This document shows, in pieces, positions 52,014 through 59,773 of a DNA stretch of 64,000 nucleotides. The stretch is from Candidatus Thorarchaeota archaeon (GTDB taxonomy: Archaea; Asgardarchaeota; Thorarchaeia; Thorarchaeales; Thorarchaeaceae): assembly GCA_003345545.1 (NCBI GenBank), contig PRDH01000026.1, positions 62,001 to 126,000 of the forward strand, read 5' to 3'. The notes under the pieces are model-generated. The model searched no databases and was not told where the DNA came from. It saw nothing but the letters and a program-made list of their open reading frames with translations. A program made the translations under genes and the position numbers. How positions within the stretch are numbered: position 1 is the first letter of the stretch; each line of letters begins with the position of its first letter.

Positions 52014-53528
52014 CTAGAACCCGAATAATTCCGAGTACTTACTTTCTAGGTATTTTAGATACGGTGCCGCTGTCATCTCCTTCCCGGACACATGCCTAAT
52101 GAGCTCTGCTGGGTCGTACAGTGATGCATAGTGGTGCACATTCTTGGCTAGCCACTCGATTGCTGGTCTTAGATTTCCGTGCCCTATTTCAGAAAGCCAT
52201 TTGGGTTCCTCTTTGCCTATCCTCTCAAGCAACATACCGTCGTAGACGTTCCCTAGCGCGTAACTCGGGAAGTACCCGTAATATCCATTTGCCCAGTGAA
52301 TGTCCTGCAAGACTCCTCTTGTGTCATCAGGGACATTCACGCCCAGATACTCATCATAGCGTTCATTCCAGATCTGAGGTAGTTCTGAAACCGTAATCCT
52401 GTCTGAGAATAAGTCCCTCTCTATTTCGAAACGAATGATAATGTGAAGCGAGTATGTCACTTCGTCAGCTTCGATACGTATCAGTGAGGGTCTTACTGTG
52501 TTTACCGCCTTGGCAAAGTCGTTCAGAGATACACCAGAGTAGATACCGCCTGCAAGCTCATTGAGTTTCGGATAGTAGAACTGAATGAACTCATGGGATC
52601 GCCCAATCATATTCTCTATGAACCTGGACTGTGACTCGTGGATACCGTAAGAGGCAGCCTCACCAATCATCTGATACATCCATTCCTTGTTCAGATTCTG
52701 CTCATAGAGCGCGTGTCCGCCCTCATGCAAGATTGCGTAGATCATCGATGCGACGTTATCCTCATGGTACTTGACAGTGATTCTAACATCGTCATAGTAT
52801 CCTATCGTAAAAGGATGCTCTACCTCATCTATTCGACCGCCTGCACTCTCAGAGACTGTGTCATAGCCAATCACCTTGGTGAGGTCTGTTGCTATCTTGC
52901 GTTGAGTTTCCGTTGGCACAACTTTGTTCAGGAATGAAGCGTCAACATCGCGAGATGCATCAGCGCACTTCTTCACCAGAGGGACAAGTCGCTTTCGAAG
53001 GGTCGCAAAGAGCTGATATGTCCTTGCGGATGTGATGCCTCTCTCGTACTCGTCAAGCATTGAGTCGTAGAGTATGGGTATTCCACGAACCTCGCCAATG
53101 ATTTCGGAACGCTTTCTACTCAGGTCCACCATTTTCTGAAGTTCTGGCAGGAACATTCTCCAGTTATTCGATGCCTTTGCTTTCTTCCAGACCTCAACGC
53201 TAATGGCTCGTTGCTTTGCCAGCTGACCAACTAAACCTTCGGGTATCTTTGTAAGAGCATCGTAGTTTCTACGAAAGAGGTACACGTTTCGATTCTGCTC
53301 TTCGCTGAGAGAACTTGCATTGTCCTCGGCCATGTCGAGAAACTTGCCTATTTTGGAATCAGTGGTCATTCTATGAATGACCTGACGGACCAGCCCAAGT
53401 TGTTCGCTGCGAAGCATGAGACCTCTCGGCGGCATGTATGTTTCAAGGTCCCATGATATCACTGAATAGACAGTGTCAAGCAGCTTCAATTCCTTACAGA
53501 TTCCGGAGAGTTTCTCATAGGCTTCCAT
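52014..53528 (-). CDS. M32 family metallocarboxypeptidase
   Basis: This is a Taq-type zinc carboxypeptidase removing C-terminal residues from peptides in the cytosol. The zinc motif HEGGHALYEQ (HExxH) is present, with the downstream glutamate region GIHESQSRFIENMIGRS and the substrate loop HTIRPSLIRIEADE-like NTVRPSLIRIEADEVTYSLH. The predicted 504 residues fit the family. ATG 53528 follows GAGGGTG by six bases; the longer frame to 53561 has no such site. It follows the DMT-family transporter by 44 bases on the same strand and may process imported peptides. Confidence 0.94.
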   Translation of the reverse strand: MEAYEKLSGICKELKLLDTVYSVISWDLETYMPPRGLMLRSEQLGLVRQVIHRMTTDSKIGKFLDMAEDNASSLSEEQNRNVYLFRRNYDALTKIPEGLVGQLAKQRAISVEVWKKAKASNNWRMFLPELQKMVDLSRKRSEIIGEVRGIPILYDSMLDEYERGITSARTYQLFATLRKRLVPLVKKCADASRDVDASFLNKVVPTETQRKIATDLTKVIGYDTVSESAGGRIDEVEHPFTIGYYDDVRITVKYHEDNVASMIYAILHEGGHALYEQNLNKEWMYQMIGEAASYGIHESQSRFIENMIGRSHEFIQFYYPKLNELAGGIYSGVSLNDFAKAVNTVRPSLIRIEADEVTYSLHIIIRFEIERDLFSDRITVSELPQIWNERYDEYLGVNVPDDTRGVLQDIHWANGYYGYFPSYALGNVYDGMLLERIGKEEPKWLSEIGHGNLRPAIEWLAKNVHHYASLYDPAELIRHVSGKEMTAAPYLKYLESKYSELFGF

Positions 53529-53572
53529 TTTGAACACCCTCGTATAGTACAGATTTTTCATATCTACAGCAG

Positions 53573-54514
53573 TTATGTTTCTTCCGCATTCTGCGGCGCT
53601 GTTAATGCGTGCTGCTTCACAGGGTAGTTTATGAGTACGATGCCAATCACAATCAAGATTAGACCTGCACCGAATGTCCAGTATATAGCGTCCTCGGGCA
53701 TGATGAAAGCAGAAAGCGTGACGCCAAATACAGGCACGAGGTTGATGAAGCCTCCAGCTCTGGTCACTCCTAGCTCTTTGATACTCATGAAATAGAAGAG
53801 GAAACCAACCACGGTAACGAAGACGCCCAAGTAAACAATATTCGCCCAGAAGATTGGCTCGAGTCTTGCTGGATGGACCCAGAACTGCTCATTGAATGCC
53901 CCTAGACCGAACAAAAGAGACCCAATAATAGCGCCCCCAGTGTTCACTTCAAGTGGAGTTAAGGTCTTCATTGCCTCTTTACCAATCGATGAATAGAAAC
54001 CCCAAGTGAAAATGGCACCAAGGATGAACAGGTTACCTATGAGATGCTGCATGTTGAACTCTATGAAGGCTTGGACACCTACAACGAACACTACTCCTAT
54101 GAACGCCAGAACAAACCCTGAGTATTGCCACTTTCTGGCCAGTCGCTCATGATGGACTACATGCGCGACCATGCTGACTGCTGCAGGGTTGATGCCTGCA
54201 ATGATCGAGCCCTGTGCCGCCGTCGTGAAATTCATCCCAGTCAGGAAGAAAACACCATAACCGAAGATGCCCGTAAGTCCAACAAGGAAGAGGACTCTGA
54301 GATTCTCTCTTCGGAAGATGCGTATAGGTTTAGGCCCTGCGATAAGCAGTACGACCACGAAAAAGAGACTTGCGGTGAAGAATCTCAGAAAACCCACTGT
54401 CATGGTCATCCCAGGAGCTATATTGACTATGATTTTCGCTGAGACCCAGCTACCTCCCCAGAAAGCCATGGTGATGGCAAGCATTGTATAGTATCTGTAG
54501 GGGCTGGCTGACAT
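53573..54514 (-). CDS. DMT-superfamily (EamA) transporter
   Basis: About 313 residues with ten membrane helices in two EamA repeats; AFWGGSWVSAKIIV at the start, GVFFLTGMNFTTAAQGSII and SIKELGVTRAGGFINLVPVFGV are typical of the family, which exports or imports metabolites such as amino acids. The frame extends another 88 codons to 54778, but that part is the complement of the thioredoxin gene; ATG 54514 with GGAG seven bases upstream is clearly the true start. It is divergent from the thioredoxin gene and upstream of the M32 peptidase. Confidence 0.9.
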   Translation of the reverse strand: MSASPYRYYTMLAITMAFWGGSWVSAKIIVNIAPGMTMTVGFLRFFTASLFFVVVLLIAGPKPIRIFRRENLRVLFLVGLTGIFGYGVFFLTGMNFTTAAQGSIIAGINPAAVSMVAHVVHHERLARKWQYSGFVLAFIGVVFVVGVQAFIEFNMQHLIGNLFILGAIFTWGFYSSIGKEAMKTLTPLEVNTGGAIIGSLLFGLGAFNEQFWVHPARLEPIFWANIVYLGVFVTVVGFLFYFMSIKELGVTRAGGFINLVPVFGVTLSAFIMPEDAIYWTFGAGLILIVIGIVLINYPVKQHALTAPQNAEET

Positions 54515-54680
54515 TCGTGTTCTCCGCCTTTGCCTTCCACGTCCCTTTTGTCGGGGATATAAAGAGCTTCGAAGAGGTAACAGCCAGGCGACCAATATGC
54601 TGCCCCTCGTACGAGGTCGACCTTTCCAAAAACTCATATACGGTCGTGCAACAATCGTACACATCCGCTGGGGTGACGTC

Positions 54681-55127
54681 ATGCTTAGTGATGATGAGCT
54701 AGAAGAGATTCGACGCAGAAAAATGCAGCTTATGATTGAGCGTGCGCAGAAACCGAAAGTAGATGAGCCAATGGCCAACGGGCTCGTGAATCAACTGTAT
54801 GACCACAATTTCTGGCAGACAATCTCCCAGACCAAGACGACCTTCGTTGAGTTTTTCGGAGAATGGTGCAGCCCGTGCAAGGTTCTAGCTCCCATTTTCG
54901 CTGAGCTAGCAAAAGACTACAAAGGTAAGGTCTATTTTGCCAGAGTCGATATTGACAGGAATCGCATGACAGTCACCCAATTTGGCGTGCAGTCAGTTCC
55001 AATGGTGATTGTCTTCAAGAATCAGAAGGTCGTTGGAGCGCTTCCGGGTCTACGAAGCTATGTTGAATATGAGATGGCGATTAACCAAGTACTGGGCACG
55101 GGACGGGACGAGAGTAGTTATGTGTAA
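54681..55127 (+). CDS. trxA: Thioredoxin
   Basis: A thioredoxin of about 148 residues with the dithiol motif in FGEWCSPCKVLAPIF (CSPC) and the cis-proline segment QSVPMVIVFKNQKVV. An extra N-terminal helix of about 35 residues rich in Glu/Arg (DDELEEIRRRKMQLMIERAQ) is typical of some archaeal thioredoxins. ATG 54681 is preceded by GGTG at five bases and by a TATA-like element (CTCATATACG, near 54633), so the longer frame from 54597 is rejected. A seven-pair hairpin follows the stop. Confidence 0.9.
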   Translation: MLSDDELEEIRRRKMQLMIERAQKPKVDEPMANGLVNQLYDHNFWQTISQTKTTFVEFFGEWCSPCKVLAPIFAELAKDYKGKVYFARVDIDRNRMTVTQFGVQSVPMVIVFKNQKVVGALPGLRSYVEYEMAINQVLGTGRDESSYV

Positions 55128-55144
55128 TAGAGGATATTGAGATA

Positions 55145-55164
55145 GTGACCCAGAACAGGGTCAC
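55145..55164 (+). terminator. Hairpin after thioredoxin gene
   Basis: GTGACCC and GGGTCAC form a perfect seven-pair stem with the loop AGAACA, 17 bases after the stop. No T-run follows. The segment CCCAGAAC (55149-55156) is also complementary to GTTCTGGG (55269-55276), so an alternative fold is possible. Confidence 0.4.
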
Positions 55165-55459
55165 ATATTGAACCTCAAGCTCTTGTACCGCGAGAGCCAG
55201 CTGCAAGCACTGAATGAGAGAAAGCTAAGTGGATTGTGATCTTCAATGCGAGATGATTCATGTGTCTCGTTCTGGGCCGGGGTTAGTGACCTAACCACGC
55301 AAGAAATGAAACACAATGATTGAATAAAAGGAGTCGCTTCGTAGCAACAAAGGCGGGCCAATTGAATCGCAACAACTACCATAGATGTTTCCTGAACATG
55401 CTTATTACTTGGAAAGTACAATGCACTCTCAATCTCTTCTTGTGGAGGTATCTGCAACC
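55165..55459. other. Intergenic region with further hairpin
   Basis: No gene is evident. GGTTAG/CTAACC forms a six-pair hairpin with a four-base loop at 55281-55296, next to a segment complementary to the thioredoxin 3' hairpin. The right end (55430-55459) should hold the promoter and GGAGG site of the small membrane protein. Confidence 0.35.
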
Positions 55460-55645
55460 ATGGGAGTCTTACGGAAATTAGGCATAGCGCTAGCAGCCTA
55501 TGTCGTACTCGGAACTATCTTCTCTTTACTTCTGCTGATAGGTCTGTACAGTGTCAGTACTCACTTCATCATCTACATACTCTACCTGTTCTTTCAACCA
55601 GTATTTTTCGTCATCAATGTGGTTTATTACACATTGATCTTCTGA
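55460..55645 (+). CDS. Small two-helix membrane protein
   Basis: A protein of 61 residues starting MGVLRKLGIALAAYVV, with two membrane helices filling most of its length and no charged loops besides the N-terminus. GGAGG lies 11 bases before the ATG at 55460; the open frame begins earlier at 55385 but without support. Family unknown. Strong hydrophobic periodicity and the ribosome site argue for a real gene. Confidence 0.55.
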   Translation: MGVLRKLGIALAAYVVLGTIFSLLLLIGLYSVSTHFIIYILYLFFQPVFFVINVVYYTLIF

Positions 55646-55685
55646 TTCAGCTAATCGTTCAGATCGGGGAAACTGGGAGGTTCAG

Positions 55686-55828
55686 ATGGGTCCGGGCTGC
55701 ACCCCATTGCGAAGCGAACTCTTGCGGTTACGATAGAAAAGCAACTGGGACTACGGTCACAGGAATGGCGCAAATACGCAATAGAAGCGGTTGGTCTCTT
55801 TCCAGAATTGATGAATCTATTCTCTTAA
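55686..55828 (+). pseudogene. Possible small gene broken by a frameshift
   Basis: GGGAGG followed five bases later by ATG at 55686 looks like a good translation start, but that frame stops after 16 codons. A different frame across the same bases is open to TAA 55826-55828 and encodes a protein-like sequence (LHPIAKRTLAVTIEKQLG, then QEWRKYAIEAVGLFPELMNL). A one-base change near 55692-55700 would join the two. It may be a decayed gene, a sequence error or chance. The end overlaps the asparaginase gene on the other strand. Confidence 0.25.
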
Positions 55829-56692
55829 GCAGTCCAGTGTCGTCATGCTTCGCAACTTGCCCTGTATGAAGGCAACAGGCATTGCTTTTGCATTGGTGGC
55901 ATACCCGATATTCCCTCCAGCATCAGCTACGATGACGCCAGCCTCGCTTCCTGTTTTCTTCTGAAACATCTCGATTCCTTTTCGCGCTGCACTCATTGGA
56001 TCTGTACCCTCTTCGACATATAGTGTCACCATCCTGCATAGCACGACCCGCATGATGTGTTCTCCATAACCGGTTGCTGTCGCGCCGCAAAGGCTGTTCG
56101 CGTATGCACCCGAACCCATTACGGGTGAGTCACCTATTCTTCCGGGTCTCTTCTTGCTTATGCCTCCAGTCGATGATGTCACTGCGATTCTTCCTTTAGA
56201 ATCAACAACGATGCAGCCGATTGTATCAGCGCCCTCTGCAGCGCCTAGGGGCCCTATTGCCCCTCCTTCCTCCTCTCTTCTATAGCCCTGCGCAATCATC
56301 TCGTCATAGACTCTCTTAGCATTGGGTCCGGCAAAGAATTTGTGCTCCGTCTTCTCCATGATGTACCGTGCAAGCGATATTGGATTTTGGATGCCGGTTA
56401 TGGCGGCGACCGATCCGAAATCAAGTCTACTGCCATCGATTATCATCGCATCAAGTTCAATGATGCCGTCTTGATTCGGTCTTGCTCCTTTCCCGGCATT
56501 GAGCTCTCCACAGTTCTCCATGAACAATGTACATGCTTCTGCGGCATCCAATACAGAGCTACTCTTCTTAAGAACCCGAAAACCGACGCGGGCTGCTTCT
56601 GCAACATATTTGACTCCGATGGGAATTCTCTCGTCTTTCCAGTCTCCTGCGCCTCCATGAGCGACGATTAACGGTAGCAATGCTCGTAACAC
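55817..56692 (-). CDS. Isoaspartyl peptidase/L-asparaginase (plant-type Ntn hydrolase), second copy
   Basis: An Ntn hydrolase of about 290 residues: VAHGGAGDWKDE, AGKGARPNQDGIIELDAM, the self-cleavage site GADTIGCIVVDSKGRIAV with catalytic Thr157, and SSTGGISKKRPGRIGDSPV. This copy conforms more closely to the typical SSTGG pocket than the one at 37519, which has STSG. AGGTG lies nine bases before TTG 56680, which would give MLPLIVAHGG; the longer GTG 56692 is the other option. A TATA-like GATATTATTA (about 56724-56733) lies upstream. Confidence 0.9.
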   Translation of the reverse strand: MLRALLPLIVAHGGAGDWKDERIPIGVKYVAEAARVGFRVLKKSSSVLDAAEACTLFMENCGELNAGKGARPNQDGIIELDAMIIDGSRLDFGSVAAITGIQNPISLARYIMEKTEHKFFAGPNAKRVYDEMIAQGYRREEEGGAIGPLGAAEGADTIGCIVVDSKGRIAVTSSTGGISKKRPGRIGDSPVMGSGAYANSLCGATATGYGEHIMRVVLCRMVTLYVEEGTDPMSAARKGIEMFQKKTGSEAGVIVADAGGNIGYATNAKAMPVAFIQGKLRSMTTLDCLRE

Positions 56693-56897
56693 CTGAATAT
56701 ACCTTGCTTTGACTCAGAGATAATAATATCCCTTGGACAGCATCCAAAAAGAAAAGACATCCGGCCTTGGGATTGGAGTCGGAGAACCAACGCTCATTTT
56801 AGAGTTGTTGGCGTGTATCATGCTCTGTGTCAGAGGAAACCGCTTATCAATCGCGTCTTAAATGATGCCTTTGACATTCCTACATCTTCGGTTGAGA

Positions 56898-57389
56898 TCA
56901 AAATGCTATTCCTGGACCAGCATCGGGGTGACCCGGGCTCAGTGCGTTCAGGAATGAGTTGTATTCATGTTCACATTGAGGTAGTAAATTCCCCGAAGCA
57001 GTGACTGCTATATGAACTGGATACTCACCACTTGCTGTGAGGGCATACTCAACTTTGTTTGGCTTCAGGAAGAAATAGCCATAGCTTATTGGCATACACG
57101 TAAAGGCTCCTACTAGGATTACGATTACGGCGAATAAGACACCTGCTGGACCCATGTAGGCCGCAAACGTAATAGCCGCGACTATACCAAGGAGCATTGT
57201 AGCACAAAGCCCAACGCATCCGTAGACACAGTATTTGGTATCCTGCTTCGACTTAATGACCTTCACATGCCTGTCATCTATCTTTTCCAAGTAGTAGTCT
57301 AAGGCTTCGGCTGTTGTGAGCCAGGTATTGACCCTCCGCTTGACCTCTTCGAGGCCTGCATTCGCTATATCAAATCGCGTCGTAGACAT
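56898..57389 (-). CDS. Uncharacterised two-helix membrane protein
   Basis: This protein of 163 residues has an N-terminal soluble domain (about 1-52, ending HVKVIKSKQDTKYCVYGC), two membrane helices (about 60-80 and 83-105) and a C-terminal segment of about 50 residues with strands (KVEYALTASGEYPVHIAVTASG). Four cysteines cluster around the first helix. GAGGGG lies eight bases before the ATG. No family is recognised. Confidence 0.65.
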   Translation of the reverse strand: MSTTRFDIANAGLEEVKRRVNTWLTTAEALDYYLEKIDDRHVKVIKSKQDTKYCVYGCVGLCATMLLGIVAAITFAAYMGPAGVLFAVIVILVGAFTCMPISYGYFFLKPNKVEYALTASGEYPVHIAVTASGNLLPQCEHEYNSFLNALSPGHPDAGPGIAF

Positions 57390-57473
57390 TAGAAGTCCCC
57401 TCAGACAACGACGAATGTAGCAGGACTCTTCATCGTATTAGCACTTTCGGTTCATCAAGAAAAAGAAAGAGAG

Positions 57474-57490
57474 GAGGGGCAAGGCCCCTC
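57474..57490 (-). terminator. Intrinsic-type terminator
   Basis: Read leftward, GAGGGGC and GCCCCTC form a perfect seven-pair stem with a three-base loop, followed by a T-rich run (TCTCTTTCTTTTTCTTG). It starts 22 bases after the stop of the membrane-protein gene at 57512 and is the clearest terminator in the window. Confidence 0.8.
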
Positions 57491-57511
57491 TAGCAAACTG
57501 TTTACTGGACT

Positions 57512-57946
57512 CTACCAGCCGCCTACGCCCTCGAAGGCCGCCTTGACTCCGCCGGAGTTGAGGTAGAAGATGATAATGAGGTCGATTACTATCGCTGGCA
57601 AAGCGGCTATTAGCAAGACCATGATGACGAGTGGGCCAAGCAATACACCAAGCAGCCCACCAAGGTAAAATATCATGGCGAGGACCATGATGAGACTAAT
57701 GATGTACCATATTAGCGAAACCTTTCGAGCCCATGGGATGAGCTTCCACATCGCCACAGCCAGAATCAAACCCAGAATACCTGCAATGGCACTCCATGCC
57801 ATGTCAAAATAAGTGTACGAAGTGACTATACCATACAGGTTGAATATTCCACCTAAGAACATGAGAATAGCCAAGATGGTAATTCCTAGAGGCCTAGACC
57901 TCGAGGACGCAGAAGATCCAGAAGTAGGTGTCGGTATTTCAGCCAT
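57512..57946 (-). CDS. Small four-helix membrane protein
   Basis: The 144 residues start with a Ser/Pro-rich polar segment (residues 1-18), then four helices (about 21-40, 46-66, 75-97, 100-130), with WKLIPWARKVSL between helices two and three. This matches the WxLxPWAWRV motif of the protein at 27623, so they are probable relatives. GGAGG is eight bases before the ATG and a perfect TATA box lies at 57997-58004. The gene is monocistronic with its own terminator. Function unknown. Confidence 0.8.
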   Translation of the reverse strand: MAEIPTPTSGSSASSRSRPLGITILAILMFLGGIFNLYGIVTSYTYFDMAWSAIAGILGLILAVAMWKLIPWARKVSLIWYIISLIMVLAMIFYLGGLLGVLLGPLVIMVLLIAALPAIVIDLIIIFYLNSGGVKAAFEGVGGW

Positions 57947-57996
57947 TTATTTACCCTCCTTAAGCCAAAGGATGAAACAGAGTTATCGTAACGGTC

Positions 57997-58004
57997 TTAT
58001 ATAA
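57997..58004 (-). promoter_or_regulatory. TATA box
   Basis: The leftward sequence ATTTATATAAG contains TTATATAA, a textbook archaeal TATA element, 51-58 bases before the ATG at 57946. Transcription is expected near 57975, giving a leader of about 28 bases with a GGAGG site. Confidence 0.65.
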
Positions 58005-58243
58005 ATGCTGTCTGTGTACGCTAATTGGGCGCGAAATCAATGCTCTAAGTCCAATCTCCTATGAAGGGTCATTTTGTTCCCTCGAATTGAGGTAATGATT
58101 CATCAATCATATCTGATATTCTGACTGTCGATGGGTCGAATCTCAACCATGATAGACAATTCGTCACCTTTATAGCGCTTATAAAAGGGAGTTCTGTATC
58201 ATCTGATTCACTATGAAAGGGAGAGATTCATATTACACGCCCA
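58005..58243. other. Divergent promoter region of the TBP operon
   Basis: The stretch contains the TATA box of the TBP operon (TTATAAAA, 58179-58186, within GCGCTTATAAAAGG) which predicts transcription near 58209. Four bases later ATG 58213 opens a 16-codon frame that ends in TGA at 58261-58263, overlapping the TBP start in another frame. No other gene is seen. Confidence 0.5.
58179..58186 (+). promoter_or_regulatory. TATA box of the TBP operon
   Basis: TTATAAAA in GCGCTTATAAAAGG closely fits the archaeal consensus with a purine-poor BRE-like segment upstream. Being the promoter of TBP genes it may be self-regulated, which the sequence alone cannot show. Confidence 0.6.
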
Positions 58244-58840
58244 TTGCCCCATACGAGAATTGAGAACGTTGTCGCATCTGTTGTTGTGAACCAACCATTC
58301 GACCTGGACGAAATAGCAGCTACTATGCCCAACGTTGAGTTTGATCCAGAACAATTCCCCGGCCTAGTCTACCGGCTCAAGAAACCAAAGACCGCTACGC
58401 TTGTCTTCAGAACAGGCAAGATGGTCTGTACTGGCGCTAAGAGCGAGAAAGATGCAAGACGGGCAGTGCACCGAATTGTTCAGAATCTTAAGGATGCTGG
58501 AATCGAGGTCACAGGCAAGCCGATTATCACTGTGCAAAACATAGTGGCAAGTGCGAGCCTAGGTGCTGAACTGAATCTCGAACTAGCAGCCATGAAGCTT
58601 GAGAATACCATGTACGAGCCTGAGCAGTTCCCAGGACTGATATACAGGATGAAGGATCCCAAGGTCGTCATACTTCTCTTCGGCTCAGGCAAGCTCGTCA
58701 TTACAGGCGCGAAATTCGAGGACCAAATCGATGAGGCAGCTCTCAAGGCCAGAGATCGCCTCTTCGAGCTCGGAGTGATTAGGATTCCAGAGGGTGAAGA
58801 TTGGGGTCAAGTCGAAGAAGCAGACGAAGACAATTGGTAG
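58244..58840 (+). CDS. tbp: TATA-box-binding protein, first copy
   Basis: This general transcription factor recognises promoter TATA boxes with TFB. About 198 residues comprise two direct repeats (about 5-90 and 95-182): the first has EQFPGLVYRLKKPKTATLVF and GKMVCTGAKS, the second EQFPGLIYRMKDPKVVILLF and GKLVITGAKF. The intercalating phenylalanines are kept in both. The tail is acidic (EEADEDNW). The start is TTG 58244 by the only available in-frame codon; there is no ribosome site, and ATG 58213 lies in another frame, so a base error or a real upstream frame is possible. It is followed 17 bases later by a second TBP gene. Confidence 0.93.
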   Translation: MPHTRIENVVASVVVNQPFDLDEIAATMPNVEFDPEQFPGLVYRLKKPKTATLVFRTGKMVCTGAKSEKDARRAVHRIVQNLKDAGIEVTGKPIITVQNIVASASLGAELNLELAAMKLENTMYEPEQFPGLIYRMKDPKVVILLFGSGKLVITGAKFEDQIDEAALKARDRLFELGVIRIPEGEDWGQVEEADEDNW

Positions 58841-58857
58841 ACATAGGAGACCGTACT

Positions 58858-59466
58858 ATGCCCCAACCAACACCGACGACTAGAATCGAAAACGTTGTTG
58901 CATCTGTTGTTTTCAATCAGTCATTCGACCTGGATGAAATAGCGGCGACGATGCCAAATGTGGAGTTCGACCCAGAACGATTCCCAGGGCTCGTATACAG
59001 ATTGAAGTCTCCCAAGACTGCAACCTTAGTATTCAATACCGGCAAGATGGTATGCACGGGTGCCAAGTCCGAGAAGGAAGCAAGGAGAGCAGTTCATAAA
59101 ATCGTGAAGCTTGTCAATGAAGCTGGAATCAACATGTCTCGGAAACCGATAATCACTGTCCAGAATATTGTTGCCAGTGCGAATCTCGGAGCAGAGTTGA
59201 ACCTTGAGCTTGCAGCGATGAAGCTTGAAAACACTCTCTACGAACCGGAGCAATTCCCAGGACTGATCTATAGAATGCGAGACCCGAAAGTTGTCATTCT
59301 CCTCTTCGGGTCTGGTAAGCTGGTAATCACAGGAGCAAAGTTTGAGCCCCAGATTCAAGAGGCCGCTGAGAAAGCTTTTGATCGGCTGTTGGAGTTGGGC
59401 GTTGTAAGAATTCCTGAAGGTGAACACTGGGGACAAGCAGAATCTGATGAAGATGAGAATTGGTGA
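58858..59466 (+). CDS. tbp: TATA-box-binding protein, second copy
   Basis: About 202 residues, highly similar to the preceding TBP throughout (for example FNQSFDLDEIAATMPNVEFD against VNQPFDLDEIAATMPNVEFD) but with a longer N-terminal segment (PQPTPTT), different helix residues (KLVNEAGINMSRKP against QNLKDAGIEVTGKP) and an acidic ESDEDENW tail. GGAG sits eight bases before the ATG. The short gap and shared strand make an operon. Differences sit mostly in helical surfaces that contact TFB and regulators rather than the DNA face. Confidence 0.94.
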   Translation: MPQPTPTTRIENVVASVVFNQSFDLDEIAATMPNVEFDPERFPGLVYRLKSPKTATLVFNTGKMVCTGAKSEKEARRAVHKIVKLVNEAGINMSRKPIITVQNIVASANLGAELNLELAAMKLENTLYEPEQFPGLIYRMRDPKVVILLFGSGKLVITGAKFEPQIQEAAEKAFDRLLELGVVRIPEGEHWGQAESDEDENW

Positions 59467-59503
59467 TGTACTCGATTTCTGAGTATGTCGAGGCCTTCTC
59501 CTC

Positions 59504-59641
59504 ATGATTGATAATCTAGGTTTCTCTGATTCAGAAAGTGAGTATGTAGGCTCTGGAGCCAATAGAATGGGTGATTTTGATATTGACCTCATCATCCTGC
59601 TTAGGACCAAATCACTCAAAATCGCATGGTTAGAAAGTTAA
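59504..59641 (+). CDS. Possible 45-residue peptide
   Basis: ATG 59504 has GAGG ten bases upstream and opens a 45-codon frame (MIDNLGFSDSESEY at the start, ending in a helix-like KSLKIAWLES). It lies in the 307-base gap between the TBP and dehydratase genes. No homology is known to me; may be chance. Confidence 0.25.
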   Translation: MIDNLGFSDSESEYVGSGANRMGDFDIDLIILLRTKSLKIAWLES

Positions 59642-59773
59642 CCCTCGATTCTCACGTTGGGATTTGAATTCTCTATACAGGCATTAGGATTGCAGGTTGT
59701 CACAAGCATCTTGGCATTAGTCAGGATTCCGTTGAAGTTAAGTACTAGAGATTCGTGTGTGTCACAGTGGTTT

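Noticed and set aside
54515..54778. N-terminal 88-codon extension of the DMT transporter
   Set aside because: It lies opposite the thioredoxin gene and its promoter; GGAG precedes ATG 54514 at the right distance and the family begins there.
59026..59619. Leftward frame of 197 codons opposite the second TBP
   Set aside because: The TBP coding frame is certain; the antisense frame has no family match or ribosome site.
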